This document shows, piece by piece, positions 34,154 through 43,474 of a stretch of DNA of 64,000 nucleotides. A model generated the notes under the pieces. That model saw only the letters and a list, made by a program, of their open reading frames with translations, did not search any database and was not told the DNA's origin. The stretch covers positions 434,001 through 498,000 of the forward strand of contig JAUJNX010000002.1 in assembly GCA_030447925.1 (NCBI GenBank), given 5' to 3'. Within the stretch, counting starts at the first letter, position 1; each line of letters opens with the position of its first letter. The translations under genes and the position numbers were made by a program. The DNA comes from Egibacteraceae bacterium. GTDB lineage: Bacteria > Actinomycetota > Nitriliruptoria > Euzebyales > Egibacteraceae.

Positions 34154-35478
34154 GCCCCGATCCGGGCGGCCACCTCGGCCAGCACGGCGTCCTTGACGCC
34201 GGGCAGGTCGACGCGCTCGACGACCTCGGCGAAGAAGCCGAGCACCAGCAGGCGCCGGGCCTCCGCCGGCGGGATCCCGCGCGAGGTCAGGTAGAACTCC
34301 TGCAGCCGGTCGAGCTGGCCGACGCTGCTGTGGTGCCCGCAGCGCACGACGTCGGAGCACAGGATCTCCAGGAACGGGATCGAGTTGGCCCGGGCGTCGT
34401 CGGACAGGATCAGGTTGCGGTTGGTCTCGTCCGACGCCGTCGCCTTGGCGTGCGGCTCGATGCGGATGTTGCCGTACCACGACGCCACGCCGTCACCGGC
34501 CAGCGCGCCCTTGTAGACGGTGTCGCTGGTGGTGGCCGAGGCGTCGTGGTGGATCAGCGAGCGGTGCTCGACCTGCTGGCCCGCCCCGGTCAGGTAGACG
34601 CCCAGCAGGTCCGCGGCGGCGCCGGGCTGCGCCAGGCGCACGTCGGGGGTCAGGTAGACCGTCCGGCCCCCGGTGGTGACCTCGAGGTGGTGGTGGACGG
34701 CGTTGGCGCCGACCCAGCCCTTGTGCGCGCCGACGTGGTCGACGCGGGTGCCCCAGTCCTGGGCGGTGACGAGATCCAGGCGCGCGCCCTCGCCGAGGAC
34801 GGCCTCGACGACCTCGACGACGGTGGCCGCGCCAGCCTCGCCGGCGCTTGAGGCGGAGTCTGGGCCGTGGTGGTCGACGTAGACCTGCGCCCGGGCGTGG
34901 GCGCCGAGGACCACCAGGACCCGCGGGAGGGCGGTCCCGTCCGCGGTCACCGCGACGGTCACCGCGATCGGGTCCGCCAACTCGACGTCGGCGGGGACGT
35001 GCACGAACGCGCCCGCGGTGAACGCGGCGAGGTTGGCCGCGTCGAACTTGCGCTCCGCGCCGACCGCGGCGCCCAGGGCGTCGCGGACCGCGGCCTCGTG
35101 GTCGTGCGCGGCGGCGGACAGGCTGGTCGCGACCACCCCGGCGGCGGCCGCCGCGGGGGTCACGGTCGCCGCCGCGGCCGCGCCGGTCAGCGCGACGTGG
35201 GCGGCGACGCGGTCGCGCACGGCGGCGACGACGCCCTCGGCGCGCGGGGCCGGTGCCGAGGCGAGCGGCGCGGCCGCGGGCGGCTCCAGGACCGGCCGGG
35301 TGAGGTCGAACCGGGCGGGGTCGGTGTAGCGCCACTCCTCGACCCGCCGGTCGGGCCAGGGGAGGTCCGCGAACGCCTTGTACGCCTCCAGCCGGCGCTC
35401 GAGGAGCCAGGCGGGCTCCCCGAGGCGCTCGGACAGGGCGATGACGTCGGACTCGGTCAGGGTCGCCAGCGTGGCCAT
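34150..35478 (-). CDS. sufD: Fe-S assembly scaffold SufD
   Basis: This 442-residue paralogue of SufB starts [20 protein letters not shown] and contains the SufD pattern RRVEEWRYTDPARFDLTRPV, a beta-helix core (HHLEVTTGGRTVYLTPDVRL, EHRSLIHHDASATTSDTVYK) and the conserved end RCGHHSSVGQLDRLQEFYLT, SRGIPPAEARRLLVLGFFAE. The conserved His of the SufB-SufD interface is in RCGHHSS. Its ATG overlaps the sufB stop (TGATG). It forms the SufBC2D complex with its neighbours. Confidence 0.92.
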   Translation of the reverse strand: MATLATLTESDVIALSERLGEPAWLLERRLEAYKAFADLPWPDRRVEEWRYTDPARFDLTRPVLEPPAAAPLASAPAPRAEGVVAAVRDRVAAHVALTGAAAAATVTPAAAAAGVVATSLSAAAHDHEAAVRDALGAAVGAERKFDAANLAAFTAGAFVHVPADVELADPIAVTVAVTADGTALPRVLVVLGAHARAQVYVDHHGPDSASSAGEAGAATVVEVVEAVLGEGARLDLVTAQDWGTRVDHVGAHKGWVGANAVHHHLEVTTGGRTVYLTPDVRLAQPGAAADLLGVYLTGAGQQVEHRSLIHHDASATTSDTVYKGALAGDGVASWYGNIRIEPHAKATASDETNRNLILSDDARANSIPFLEILCSDVVRCGHHSSVGQLDRLQEFYLTSRGIPPAEARRLLVLGFFAEVVERVDLPGVKDAVLAEVAARIGA

Positions 35479-36884
35479 CAGCCGACCGAGCCCTCCATGT
35501 TCAGCGAGATCAGGCGGTTCAGCTCGACCGAGTACTCCATCGGCAGCTCCTTGGCGATGGGCTCGATGAAGCCGCGCACGATCATCGCGCGGGCCTCGGC
35601 CTCGTCCACGCCGCGGGACTGGAGGTAGAACAGCTGCTCGTCGCCGATCTTGCTGACGCTGGCCTCGTGGCCGATCTGGGCGTCCTGCTCGGCGACCTCC
35701 ATGTAGGGGTAGGTGTCGCTGCGGGCGTGCTCATCGAGGAGCAGCGCGTCGCACACCGTCGTGTTCTTCACGCGGTGCGCGCCCTCCTCGATGGCGACCT
35801 GGCCGCGGTAGCTGGTGCGGCCGTTGCCCTGGGACACCGACTTCGACACGATCGACGACGAGGTGTCCGGGGCGTGGTGGACCATCTTGGCGCCGGCGTC
35901 CTGGTGCTGGCCGTCGCCGGCGAACGCCACCGACAGGACCTCACCGCGGGCGCCGCGGCCCATCAGGTGCACCGCCGGGTACTTCATCGTGACCTTGGAG
36001 CCGATGTTGCCGTCGATCCACTCCATGGTGGCGTCCTCGTAGGCCGCCGCCCGCTTGGTCACCAGGTTGTAGACGTTGTTCGACCAGTTCTGGATGGTCG
36101 TGTAGCGCACGCGGGAGCCGGGCTTGCAGATGATCTCCACGACGGCCGAGTGCAGCGAGTCCGACGAGTAGATCGGGGCGGTGCAGCCCTCGACGTAGTG
36201 CACCGAGGACCCCTCGTCGGCGATGATCAGCGTGCGCTCGAACTGGCCCATGTTCTCGGTGTTGATCCGGAAGTAGGCCTGCAGCGGGATGTCGACCTTG
36301 ACGCCCTCGGGCACCCAGATGAACGACCCGCCGGACCACACCGCGGTGTTCAGCGCGGCCAGCTTGTTGTCGTTGGCCGGGATGATCGTGCCGAAGTGCG
36401 CGCGGAACAGGTCCTCGTGCTGCCTGAGGGCCGTGTCGGTGTCCATGAACACCACGCCCTGGGCCTCGAGGTCCTCGCGGATCTTGTGGTAGACGACCTC
36501 GGACTCGTACTGGGCGGCCACGCCCGCGACGAGGCGCTGCTTCTCCGCCTCCGGGATGCCGAGCCGGTCGTAGGTGTCCTTGATCTCGGCGGGCAGGTCC
36601 TCCCACGAGTTGGCCTGCTTCTCCGTCGACCGGACGAAGTAGAAGATCGAGTCCAGGTCGATGCCCGACAGGTCCGAGCCCCACTGCGGCATCGGGCGGC
36701 GCTCGAAGTGGCGGTAGGCCTTGAGGCGCAGGTCGCGCATCCACCGCGGCTCGTCCTTGAGCGCCGAGATCTCCTCGACGACGTCGCTGGACAGGCCGCG
36801 CTTCGGCTCGAAGACCGGCTTGGACTCGTCGTGCCAGCCGTACTTGTAGGTACCGAGCTGGAGGTCCTCAGCCTTCGTGGCCAT
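35478..36884 (-). CDS. sufB: Fe-S assembly scaffold SufB
   Basis: This 468-residue scaffold protein starts at ATG 36884, behind AAGGAG. Hallmarks: [59 protein letters not shown] (a candidate cluster-assembly Cys), [38 protein letters not shown] and the C-terminal [19 protein letters not shown]. It builds nascent clusters with sulfur from SufS/SufU. Its first 17 bp overlap the sufR coding end, so regulator and scaffold are translationally linked. Confidence 0.94.
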   Translation of the reverse strand: MATKAEDLQLGTYKYGWHDESKPVFEPKRGLSSDVVEEISALKDEPRWMRDLRLKAYRHFERRPMPQWGSDLSGIDLDSIFYFVRSTEKQANSWEDLPAEIKDTYDRLGIPEAEKQRLVAGVAAQYESEVVYHKIREDLEAQGVVFMDTDTALRQHEDLFRAHFGTIIPANDNKLAALNTAVWSGGSFIWVPEGVKVDIPLQAYFRINTENMGQFERTLIIADEGSSVHYVEGCTAPIYSSDSLHSAVVEIICKPGSRVRYTTIQNWSNNVYNLVTKRAAAYEDATMEWIDGNIGSKVTMKYPAVHLMGRGARGEVLSVAFAGDGQHQDAGAKMVHHAPDTSSSIVSKSVSQGNGRTSYRGQVAIEEGAHRVKNTTVCDALLLDEHARSDTYPYMEVAEQDAQIGHEASVSKIGDEQLFYLQSRGVDEAEARAMIVRGFIEPIAKELPMEYSVELNRLISLNMEGSVG

Positions 36885-37563
36885 CAACTGCTCCTTGTGC
36901 TTGCTGGGAGATCGTGCAGACGCATTCGCCCGCGCCGCCCGCGATCGTCTGGCGGCGCGACAGCCGGCCCCCGAGGAGCCGCTGGAACAGCGCCGCCTCG
37001 TACGCGCAGATCTCGGGGTGCGCGGCGGCGACGTCGGAGATGGTGCAGTGGCCCTGGCGCAGCTCCAGGACGGTCCGGCCGTCGGGGGTGACGTGCTCGT
37101 CCACCCCCGAGGCGAAGCCGTCGGCGTCCAGCAGCTCGGCCAGCCGGGCGGCGCGCTGGGCGGTGTCGGACAGGCCCGCCAGCGCGTCGCCGTAACGCTC
37201 CGCGTGGCGGCCCTGCCGCCAGCGCAGGAACGCGAGCAGCGCGGTGCGGCCGTGCTGGGCCTCCAGGTACTCCAGGACCTCGTTGGCGAACTCCGCCGAG
37301 CGGTCCGGGTACAGGCGGCGGGCGCGGTCGGTCAGGGTCCAGGCGGTCGCGGGGCGCCCGCGCCCGCGGGGTCGCAGCGCGCTGCTGGTGACCAGCCCGT
37401 CGCGCTCCAGGGAGGTCAGGTGGCGGCGGACCGCGGCCTCGGTCAGGCCGAGGTCGGCCGCGAGCGCGGCGACCGGCCGGGGCTCCGCGCGCAGCAGGTC
37501 CACGACCTGGCCCCGGGTGCCCCCGAGGAGGTCGAGGAGTGCCCCGCCGCCCGCGTCGCTCAT
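36868..37563 (-). CDS. sufR: SufR-type Fe-S-sensing transcriptional regulator
   Basis: This 231-residue regulator has an N-terminal winged helix ([39 protein letters not shown], then a [13 protein letters not shown] wing), a helical middle, and four C-terminal cysteines for a cluster: [19 protein letters not shown] and GAGECVCTI. This arrangement is that of SufR, which binds [4Fe-4S] and represses the suf operon when clusters are plentiful. It is the first gene of the operon and probably autoregulated. ATG 37563 lies 7 nt after a TAGACT box. Confidence 0.9.
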   Translation of the reverse strand: MSDAGGGALLDLLGGTRGQVVDLLRAEPRPVAALAADLGLTEAAVRRHLTSLERDGLVTSSALRPRGRGRPATAWTLTDRARRLYPDRSAEFANEVLEYLEAQHGRTALLAFLRWRQGRHAERYGDALAGLSDTAQRAARLAELLDADGFASGVDEHVTPDGRTVLELRQGHCTISDVAAAHPEICAYEAALFQRLLGGRLSRRQTIAGGAGECVCTISQQAQGAVDGHEG

Positions 37564-37570
37564 ACCAATA

Positions 37571-37576
37571 AGTCTA
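37571..37576 (-). promoter_or_regulatory. Predicted suf operon promoter (-10 box)
   Basis: On the minus strand TAGACT occupies 37576-37571, and 7 nt separate it from the sufR ATG at 37563, so the mRNA is predicted to be leaderless. An AT-richer run (ATTTCCGCAACAGATCC) lies in the -35 zone. SufR may bind here, but no clear palindrome was found. Confidence 0.5.
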
Positions 37577-37615
37577 CGGATCTGTTGCGGAAATCGCAGC
37601 GCCCGGCGGCCGTGC

Positions 37616-38746
37616 TCAGCGGTCGACGACCAGGACGCCGGGCGGCAGGACGGTGTCGTTCCACAGCCGGGTGCGGTGCAGCTCGTTGCGACCGCCCACG
37701 CGCGCGCGGGCCCCGACGATCGAGTCGCGGACGATGGCGCGGTCGCCGATGCGGGCGTCGGCGCAGACGATCGAGTTCACGATCTCGGCGTCCCGGCCGA
37801 TCTCGGCGCCGTCGAAGATCACGCAGTTCTCCAGCGCCGTCCCGCTGCCCACCACGACGCCGTCGCCCAGCACGGTCCGGCCGAACAGCTTGGCCCCGGA
37901 CTCCAGGTGCACGTCGTCGCCCAGCGCGGCGGGGTTGATGACCGTCACCCCGTCGCGCTTCACCCCGTCGCCCTCCCACATGCCGTCGTCGGTGTGGCGG
38001 CCCGCCGGCCACCAGTCGACGCGGCCCTCCAGCACGTGGCGGTTGGCCGCCAGGTAGGCGCGCGGGCGGCCGGTGTCCAGCCAGTACCCGCCCTGGAACA
38101 TGCCGTAGACCTGCTCGCGCTCCCGGACCATCATGGGCAGGAGCTGCTGCTCGAAGCTGAAGAAGGTGTCCGGCGGGATCCGGCGCAGGACGCGCGGGTC
38201 GATCATCAGGATGCCGGCGTTGATGAGGTGCGACGCGGTCTCCTCCGGCGCCGGCTTCTCCAGGAACCGCTGCACGCGCCCGTCGGCGTCCAGCTCCAGC
38301 ACGCCGAACTCCTGCACGTCGCGGGCCGACGACAGCCACAGCGTCAGGACGCTGTCGCGGGCCGTGTGGACCTCGTGGAGGGCGCGGACGTTGGGGGTCG
38401 CGACGACGTCGCCGTTGAGCCACAGCAGCGGGCGGTCGTCGAAGATCGCCTGGTCGGCGCACCAGCGCAGCGCCCCGCCGGTGCCCAGGGGCTGGGGCTC
38501 GACGATCAGGCGCAGGTCGATGCCCAGGCGGACGGCCTCGGCCTCCACCGGCTCGAACGCCTCGGCGTGGTAGCCCAGCGCCAGGGTCACGTCGGTGATG
38601 CCGCTGGCGGCCAGGTGGGCCAGCTGGTGCACGACCAGGGGCCGGTTGGCGATCGGCACCAGCGGCTTGGGGACGTCCTCCGTGATGGGGCGCAGGCGCG
38701 TGCCCTTGCCACCCGCCAGGATGACCGCCTGGACGTCGACCACCAC
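37616..38746 (-). CDS. NDP-sugar pyrophosphorylase, GDP-mannose/glucose-1-P type
   Basis: A 376-residue two-domain enzyme. The nucleotidyltransferase domain starts VQAVILAGGKGTRLRPITED with the signature G-G-x-GTRL-x7-KP, and has DRPLLWLNGDVVATP (metal Asp), FLEKPAPEE and GGYWLDTGRPRAYLAAN. The C-terminal third is a left-handed beta-helix of hexapeptide repeats (INPAALGDDVHLESGAKLFG, RTVLGDGVVVGSGTALENCV). It makes a nucleotide sugar for glycan assembly; the exact sugar cannot be assigned (ManC/GMPP-like). Starts GTG 38746 or 38743 are in frame, with GGAAGGG upstream favouring 38746. It stands apart from the EPS locus. Confidence 0.82.
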   Translation of the reverse strand: MVVDVQAVILAGGKGTRLRPITEDVPKPLVPIANRPLVVHQLAHLAASGITDVTLALGYHAEAFEPVEAEAVRLGIDLRLIVEPQPLGTGGALRWCADQAIFDDRPLLWLNGDVVATPNVRALHEVHTARDSVLTLWLSSARDVQEFGVLELDADGRVQRFLEKPAPEETASHLINAGILMIDPRVLRRIPPDTFFSFEQQLLPMMVREREQVYGMFQGGYWLDTGRPRAYLAANRHVLEGRVDWWPAGRHTDDGMWEGDGVKRDGVTVINPAALGDDVHLESGAKLFGRTVLGDGVVVGSGTALENCVIFDGAEIGRDAEIVNSIVCADARIGDRAIVRDSIVGARARVGGRNELHRTRLWNDTVLPPGVLVVDR

Positions 38747-38774
38747 CGAACCCTTCCGTCGCGTGCGTGCAGGT

Positions 38775-38797
38775 ACCCGGCCCGGACCCGGGCGGGT
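38775..38797 (-). terminator. Possible terminator after the ABC permease gene
   Basis: ACCC-g-GCCCGG and CCGGGC-GGGT form a ten-pair stem with one bulged G and an AC centre, beginning 2 bp after the permease stop. There is no U-tract and the region is GC-rich, so this is tentative. Confidence 0.35.
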
Positions 38798-38798
38798 G

Positions 38799-39752
38799 TC
38801 AGGAGCGTGGCCCGCCCGCGCGCCGCCGGCGGGACCGCCGGGCCCCGTCCGGGTCGGTGCCGACCAGGGCGAGGGCCTCGCGGCCGGTGCGGCGCAGCGT
38901 CGCACGGGCGAGCCACCACAGCCAGCCGAGCCCCGCGAGCGCCGCGCCCGCGGCCGCTGCGGCCACGGCGGCGGGCCGGACGGCGAGGGCGTCGACCAGC
39001 GCGTCCGCCGACACCCCGCCGCCACCGGGGACCGGCAGCGCCGGCGCGGTCCCGTCGGGGCTCAGCAGCCCCAGCACCCAGGGCACGACGAAGAAGACGA
39101 CCAGGATCACGACCAGGCGCAGCAGGCCGCCGCTCTCCACGATCGCCCGCACCGACGGGGCCTGCGCGGACTGGTAGACGCCGAACAGCGCGGCGCCGAA
39201 CGCGACCACGACGGCGGCCACGACCACGGCGACGAGCACGGCCGGGGTGGGCAGCGGCGCGCGCGGGGCCAGGCCCGTCGCGCGCAGCAGCCCGGCGGAC
39301 GCCAGCCAGACGGCGAGGAACAGCCACCCGCGGGCGACGCCGTAGGCGGTGGCGGCGGCGACCTTGCCCACGGCGATGGCACGGTCCGAAAGCGGCGAGG
39401 CGAGCAGCGCCTCCAGCGTCCCCCGCTCCCGCTCCCCCGCGTAGGCGTCGATGGCGACCAGCCGGGCGGGCAAGAAGGCGGTGAACGCGGCGAAGAACGC
39501 CGGCAGGTTGGCCGTGCCGGAGAACCGCAGCGGGATCAGCAGCCCGAACACGCCGACCACCGCGAGGGTGCGGGTCACCGGCCGGCGCCCGATGCGCCCG
39601 AGCAGGTCCCCGAGCTCCTTGCCCGCGACCAGGCGCCACGCCGGCACCGGCCGGTCGGGCGCCGGGCGGTCCGTCCCGGCGGGGGCGGTCGCGTCGGGGG
39701 CGGCCGCGTCGGGGGCGGCCGCGTCGGGGGCGGCCGCGTCCGAGGCGGTCAC
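38799..39752 (-). CDS. ABC-2 type transporter permease
   Basis: This 317-residue protein starts at position 39752, overlapping the ATPase stop. The N-terminus is a low-complexity repeat of Ala-Ala-Ala-Pro-Asp, encoded by four DNA copies around 39693-39742. The core has six helices, with the ABC-2 first cytoplasmic segment YAGERERGTLEALLASPLSD that couples to the ATPase (a CcmB/NatB-like pattern). With the preceding ATPase it makes a one-way exporter; substrate unknown. A basic C-terminal tail (RRSRRRRAGG) ends it. Confidence 0.8.
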   Translation of the reverse strand: MTASDAAAPDAAAPDAAAPDATAPAGTDRPAPDRPVPAWRLVAGKELGDLLGRIGRRPVTRTLAVVGVFGLLIPLRFSGTANLPAFFAAFTAFLPARLVAIDAYAGERERGTLEALLASPLSDRAIAVGKVAAATAYGVARGWLFLAVWLASAGLLRATGLAPRAPLPTPAVLVAVVVAAVVVAFGAALFGVYQSAQAPSVRAIVESGGLLRLVVILVVFFVVPWVLGLLSPDGTAPALPVPGGGGVSADALVDALAVRPAAVAAAAAGAALAGLGWLWWLARATLRRTGREALALVGTDPDGARRSRRRRAGGPRS

Positions 39753-40699
39753 GTCGCGGGCCCGGGCGCGTCGCCGGCGACCAGGTCGAGGAAGGCGGCC
39801 TCCAGGGTCTGGCCCTCGGGTTCGACGCGGTGCAGGGCCACGCCGGCGGCGGCCAGGGCGGCGACGAGCCGGGCCACGCCGTCGACGCCGTCGACGTCGG
39901 CGCGGACGACCTCCGGCGCGACCGCGGTCCAGGCGGCCGGGACGCCGTCGAGCAGCCCGAGGCGGGCGGCGAGGTCGGGACCCTCCAGTCGCACCGCGCG
40001 CACCGGCGCGCGGCGGCGCAGGTCCGCGGGCGCCCCGGTGCCCAGCACCCGCCCGCGGCGCACGACGGTGACCAGGTCGCAGAAGCGCTCGGCCTCGCCC
40101 AGGATGTGGGTCGTGTAGAAGACGGTGGTCCCCCCCGCGGCCAGGTCGCGGACGGCGGCGCGCAGGCCCGCGGCGGCCTCGGCGTCCAGGCCGTTGGTGG
40201 GCTCGTCCAGGATCAGCAGGTCCGGGGCGGCGAGCAGCGCCCGCGCCACCGCCATGCGCTGGCGCATCCCCCGCGACAGTGCCTGGGGCCGGTCGTCCAG
40301 GCGGTCGGCCAGGCCCATGCGCCCGACCACCTCGGTGACGCGGGCGGCGGCGGTCCGGGGCCCGAGCCCGTGCGCGCCCGCGGCGAACTCCAGCGTGCGC
40401 CGCGCCGACAGCCCCTCGTAGAGGCCGTGGTGCTCCAGCACCGTACCGGTGCGGGCGCGGACCGCGCGGCCGCCCGCCGGCAGGTCGTGGCCCAGGACGC
40501 GGAGGTGCCCGGCCGTCGGGGGGAGCAGGCCGAGCAGGAGGCGGATCGTGGTGGTCTTGCCGGCGCCGTTGGGTCCGAGGAACCCGAACACGACCCCGGG
40601 CGGGACGGTCAGGTCGACGCCGTCAACCGCCCGCAACGCGCCGAAGTGGCGCGTCAGCGCGGTGCACTGGATGGCGGGGGGCTCGGCCACGGCCACCAC
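39749..40699 (-). CDS. ABC transporter ATP-binding protein
   Basis: This 316-residue ABC-2 exporter ATPase (CcmA/DrrA-like) has Walker A GPNGAGKTTT, Q-loop GTVLEHHGLYEGLSARR, signature ALSRGMRQRMAVARALL (LSRGM in place of LSGGQ), Walker B LLILDEPTNGLD and switch VFYTTHILGEAERF. The C-terminal DrrA-like extension is about 90 residues. It is translated first and overlaps the permease gene by 4 nt. It powers the permease; drugs, lipids or glycans are all possible cargo. Confidence 0.9.
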   Translation of the reverse strand: MVAVAEPPAIQCTALTRHFGALRAVDGVDLTVPPGVVFGFLGPNGAGKTTTIRLLLGLLPPTAGHLRVLGHDLPAGGRAVRARTGTVLEHHGLYEGLSARRTLEFAAGAHGLGPRTAAARVTEVVGRMGLADRLDDRPQALSRGMRQRMAVARALLAAPDLLILDEPTNGLDAEAAAGLRAAVRDLAAGGTTVFYTTHILGEAERFCDLVTVVRRGRVLGTGAPADLRRRAPVRAVRLEGPDLAARLGLLDGVPAAWTAVAPEVVRADVDGVDGVARLVAALAAAGVALHRVEPEGQTLEAAFLDLVAGDAPGPAT

Positions 40700-40730
40700 A
40701 CTGCCGCGGCGGCCGCCGTCCCGCGATGCC

Positions 40731-40754
40731 GGGAGGGGCGCCGTTGCGCCTCCC
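40731..40754 (-). terminator. Hairpin between the S1-domain gene and the ABC operon
   Basis: GGGAGG-g-GCGC and GCGCCTCCC form a ten-pair stem with one bulge and a CGTT loop, 41 bp beyond the S1 gene stop and 32 bp before the ABC start. It is placed to terminate the infA/S1-side transcript. Confidence 0.5.
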
Positions 40755-40794
40755 GCCCCGCGGCGAGGGTCAGACCCGGCCGAGGACGCCGCGG

Positions 40795-41163
40795 CTACTG
40801 CCGGGCGCGCTTCCTGCGGCGGACCTCACCCTGGATCATGTCGGACTGGTGCATGAACTTCCGGAGCCGGGAGTTGAACTCCTTGTCCGGGCGGGTCGAC
40901 TGCTTGCGCTGGACGTCGTCCTCCCAGGACGCGTCCGCGCGCTTGATGGACAGGTCGATGCGACCGTCGTCCTTGATGGCGAGGACCTTCACCGTGACGT
41001 CCTGGCCCTCGGTCAGGTACGCGTGGATGTTCTCCACGAAGTCACGGTGCACCTCGCTGATGTGCACGAGACCGGTCGTGTCCGGCGCGACCTCGACGAA
41101 CGCGCCGTAGTCGTGCAGGCGCACGACCTTACCGGTGACGATGGTGCCTACCGAAACAGACAC
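40795..41163 (-). CDS. S1 RNA-binding domain protein (YugI/GSP13-like)
   Basis: GTG 41163 with GAGGAG upstream gives 122 residues. A single S1 domain occupies residues about 4-75: VGTIVTGKVVRLHDYGAFVE, GLVHISEVHRDFVENIHAYL and DVTVKVLAIKDDGRIDLSIK. A basic tail follows (RSTRPDKEFNSRLRKFMHQ-like segment and EVRRRKRARQ). Small S1 proteins of this size bind ribosomal or messenger RNA. It is 71 bp downstream of infA on the same strand, a translation-related pair. Confidence 0.85.
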   Translation of the reverse strand: MSVSVGTIVTGKVVRLHDYGAFVEVAPDTTGLVHISEVHRDFVENIHAYLTEGQDVTVKVLAIKDDGRIDLSIKRADASWEDDVQRKQSTRPDKEFNSRLRKFMHQSDMIQGEVRRRKRARQ

Positions 41164-41234
41164 TCTGCTCCTCTCGCGGCAACGCGGCCGCATGGGGGGT
41201 ATGTGACAGGCGGTGCTGCAAGGCTACCAGCGGC

Positions 41235-41537
41235 TCACTTGTACCGGTAGGTGATGCGGCCCCGCGTGAGGTCGTAGGGCGAGAGCTCCACGGTGACGCG
41301 GTCACCCGGCAGGATGCGGATGTAGTGCTTGCGCATCTTGCCGGAGATGTGTCCCAGGACCTCGTGCCCGTTGTCCAGGGCGATCCGGAACATGGTGTTC
41401 GGCAGCGCTTCCTCGACGACGCCCTCCAACTCGAGCGCCGCCTCCTTCACCGACCCTGCCCGGGCCTCGCGCTTCGCTCGTGTCTCTGGGTCTGCCTGCC
41501 GCCTGGAGGGCGGTCGGCCTGTGCGTCGTCGCGCCAT
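41235..41537 (-). CDS. infA: Translation initiation factor IF-1, possibly N-terminally extended
   Basis: The IF-1 core is near-perfect: [65 protein letters not shown]. It is an OB-fold factor that occupies the ribosomal A site during initiation. Two starts are possible. ATG 41537, preceded by AGGAAGGAAA, adds 29 basic residues ([20 protein letters not shown] and more) and gives 100 aa. GTG 41450 gives 71 aa, the usual IF-1 length, but has only a weak AGGG upstream. I annotate the longer form. The gene is not beside rpmJ/rpsM as in most bacteria. Confidence 0.9.
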   Translation of the reverse strand: MARRRTGRPPSRRQADPETRAKREARAGSVKEAALELEGVVEEALPNTMFRIALDNGHEVLGHISGKMRKHYIRILPGDRVTVELSPYDLTRGRITYRYK

Positions 41538-41655
41538 GCGCTGTTCGTTTCCTTCCTGACGTGGAGATGACCGCGCGCCAGCGGCGACGACGGTCACAGG
41601 GGTACGTGGATGTAACCTACCAGGCGGTCGGACAATTCCCCGGGCCGACGCGCAC

Positions 41656-42375
41656 CTACCCGGGGACGACCAGCCCGAGCAGTGCCAGGGTCTCCGCGAG
41701 GACGCCGACGGCGCCGGCCCCGTCCCCGGAGAGCCCTCCGAACCGACGACGCCACCACGCAGCGTAACCCGCGGTGACGGCCAGCGCCAGGACCAGGACG
41801 GCGGCGCCGCGCGGGCCGGCCGCGGCGGCGGCGCACGCGGCGGCGACGGCGAGGCTCGCGGCCGTCGTGCGCGGGCCCGGCCGCGGGACGGCGCCGGCCA
41901 GCGACCCGTCGGTGCGCGCGGGGACCAGCGCCAGGACCAGGACCATCGCCGCGCGGCCCGCCACCGGGACCGCGACCAGGCTCCAGGGGCGCGGCTGGGC
42001 GCCCAGCACGCTGAGCAGCGCGGCCTGGCGCACCAGGCACGCCAGCACCACGGCCACCACCCCGCCGGCGCCGACCGCGCTGTCGCGCATGACCCGCACC
42101 GCCTCCTCCGCCGGGCGGCGGCTGGCCACGCCGTCGGCGACGTCGGCGAGCGCGTCCAGGTGCAGGCCGCCGGTGACCGCCGCGTCGGCGACCAGGATCA
42201 CGGCGGCCACGAGCAGCAGGCTGGGCGCCACGGCCTCGGCCGCGATCGCGGTCGCCACCCAGACCGCCCCGACGACGACCCCGGCCAGCGGGAAGGCGAC
42301 CAGCGACCCCGCGGTGGGCGCCCGGTGCGGCCCCGGCAGCGGCAGGACGGTCAGGAACCGCAGCGCCGCGATCAC
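41656..42375 (-). CDS. cobS: Adenosylcobinamide-GDP ribazoletransferase CobS
   Basis: This 239-residue membrane enzyme makes the last bond of cobalamin, joining adenosylcobinamide-GDP to alpha-ribazole(-phosphate). [12 protein letters not shown] at the start and [20 protein letters not shown], the CDP-alcohol-transferase-like acidic motif, identify it. Six to seven hydrophobic helices follow. GTG 42375 is 40 bp after cobT, so it is the last gene of the riboswitch-controlled operon. Confidence 0.9.
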   Translation of the reverse strand: MIAALRFLTVLPLPGPHRAPTAGSLVAFPLAGVVVGAVWVATAIAAEAVAPSLLLVAAVILVADAAVTGGLHLDALADVADGVASRRPAEEAVRVMRDSAVGAGGVVAVVLACLVRQAALLSVLGAQPRPWSLVAVPVAGRAAMVLVLALVPARTDGSLAGAVPRPGPRTTAASLAVAAACAAAAAGPRGAAVLVLALAVTAGYAAWWRRRFGGLSGDGAGAVGVLAETLALLGLVVPG

Positions 42376-42415
42376 GCGCCGGTCCCGCCGGCGCGCCGGC
42401 CGCCCGACGGGGGCG

Positions 42416-43474
42416 TCACCCGGGGGCCACGTCGGCGAGCAGCGCCGTCTCGGCCAGGGCGCGGGCGGCGGCCTGGACCAGGGGGACGGCCAGGAGCCCG
42501 CCGGTGCCCTCGCCCAGGCGCAGGCCCAGGTCCAGGACGGGGTCCAGGCCCAGGCTGTCCAGCGCCGCCGCGCAGCCGGGCTCGGCGGAGCGGTGGCCGG
42601 CGATCAGGCGGCCGGTCACGGCGGGGGCGAGGGCGGCGGCGACCAGCGCGGCCGCCGCCGACGACACGCCGTCCAGGACCACCGGGACCCCGTCCGCCGC
42701 GCCGGACAGGAGCACGCCGGCCAGGGCGGCGTGCTCGAGCCCGCCCACGGCGGCCAGCACGCCCAGCGGGTCGGCGGGGTCGGGCCGGTGGTGCGCGAGC
42801 GCCGCCGCGACCGTGGCGGTCTTGCGCGCCAGCGCGGCGTCGTCGGCGCCGGCGCCCGGCCCGGTGACCTCGTCCGCCGGCCGGCCGGTGAAGGCGGCGA
42901 CCAGCGCGGCGGCCGGCGTGGTGTTGGCGATGCCCATCTCGCCGGCGACCAGCAGGTCCGCGCCGCCGGTCACCAGCTCCTCGGCGAGGCCGGCGCCGGC
43001 GAGCAGGGCGCGGGCGGCCTCCTCGCGGGTCATCGCCGGACCCCGGGACAGGTCCGCGGTCCCCGCCCGCACCCGCGCCCGGCGGAGCCCGGGGTGGTCG
43101 GGCAGCGGGGTGGCGACCCCGACGTCCAGGACGGCGACCTGCGCGCCGACGGACCGCGCGATCGCGCTGACCGCGGCCCGGCCCTCCAGCGCCCCCGCGA
43201 CGATCGCGGCGGTCACCTCCTGGGGCCAGGCGCTGACGCCCCGGGCGTGGACGCCGTGGTCGCCCGCCGCCACCACCACCGCGGGGGCGGCGGGCACGGG
43301 TGGCGGGCAGCGGCCCGCCACCGCGGCGAGGCGGACGGCGACGGCCCCCAGCCGCCCCAGCCCGCCGGGCGGCGTGGCCAGCCCGGCGAGCCGGTCCGCC
43401 GCCGCGCGCGCCGCCCCCGCGTCCGCGGGCCGCACGTCCCCGGCCAGCTCCCCCACCCGCTCCTCGAGCGTCAC
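42416..43474 (-). CDS. cobT: Nicotinate-nucleotide-dimethylbenzimidazole phosphoribosyltransferase CobT
   Basis: This 352-residue enzyme activates the lower ligand base to alpha-ribotide phosphate. Motifs: LATPPGGLGRLGAVAVRLAA, VVVAAGDHGVHARGVSAWPQ, EMGIANTTPAAALVAAFTGR (nucleotide site), GVLAAVGGLEHAALAGVLL and the catalytic Glu in LRLGEGTGGLLAVPLVQAA. GTG 43474 overlaps the preceding stop (GTGA). It works with CobU and CobS in nucleotide-loop assembly. Confidence 0.92.
   Translation of the reverse strand: MTLEERVGELAGDVRPADAGAARAAADRLAGLATPPGGLGRLGAVAVRLAAVAGRCPPPVPAAPAVVVAAGDHGVHARGVSAWPQEVTAAIVAGALEGRAAVSAIARSVGAQVAVLDVGVATPLPDHPGLRRARVRAGTADLSRGPAMTREEAARALLAGAGLAEELVTGGADLLVAGEMGIANTTPAAALVAAFTGRPADEVTGPGAGADDAALARKTATVAAALAHHRPDPADPLGVLAAVGGLEHAALAGVLLSGAADGVPVVLDGVSSAAAALVAAALAPAVTGRLIAGHRSAEPGCAAALDSLGLDPVLDLGLRLGEGTGGLLAVPLVQAAARALAETALLADVAPG

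Noticed and set aside
39693..39742. Short tandem DNA repeat as a possible CRISPR-like or regulatory array
   Set aside because: The four copies encode the Ala-Ala-Ala-Pro-Asp stretch at the permease N-terminus and lack spacers; it is coding low complexity.
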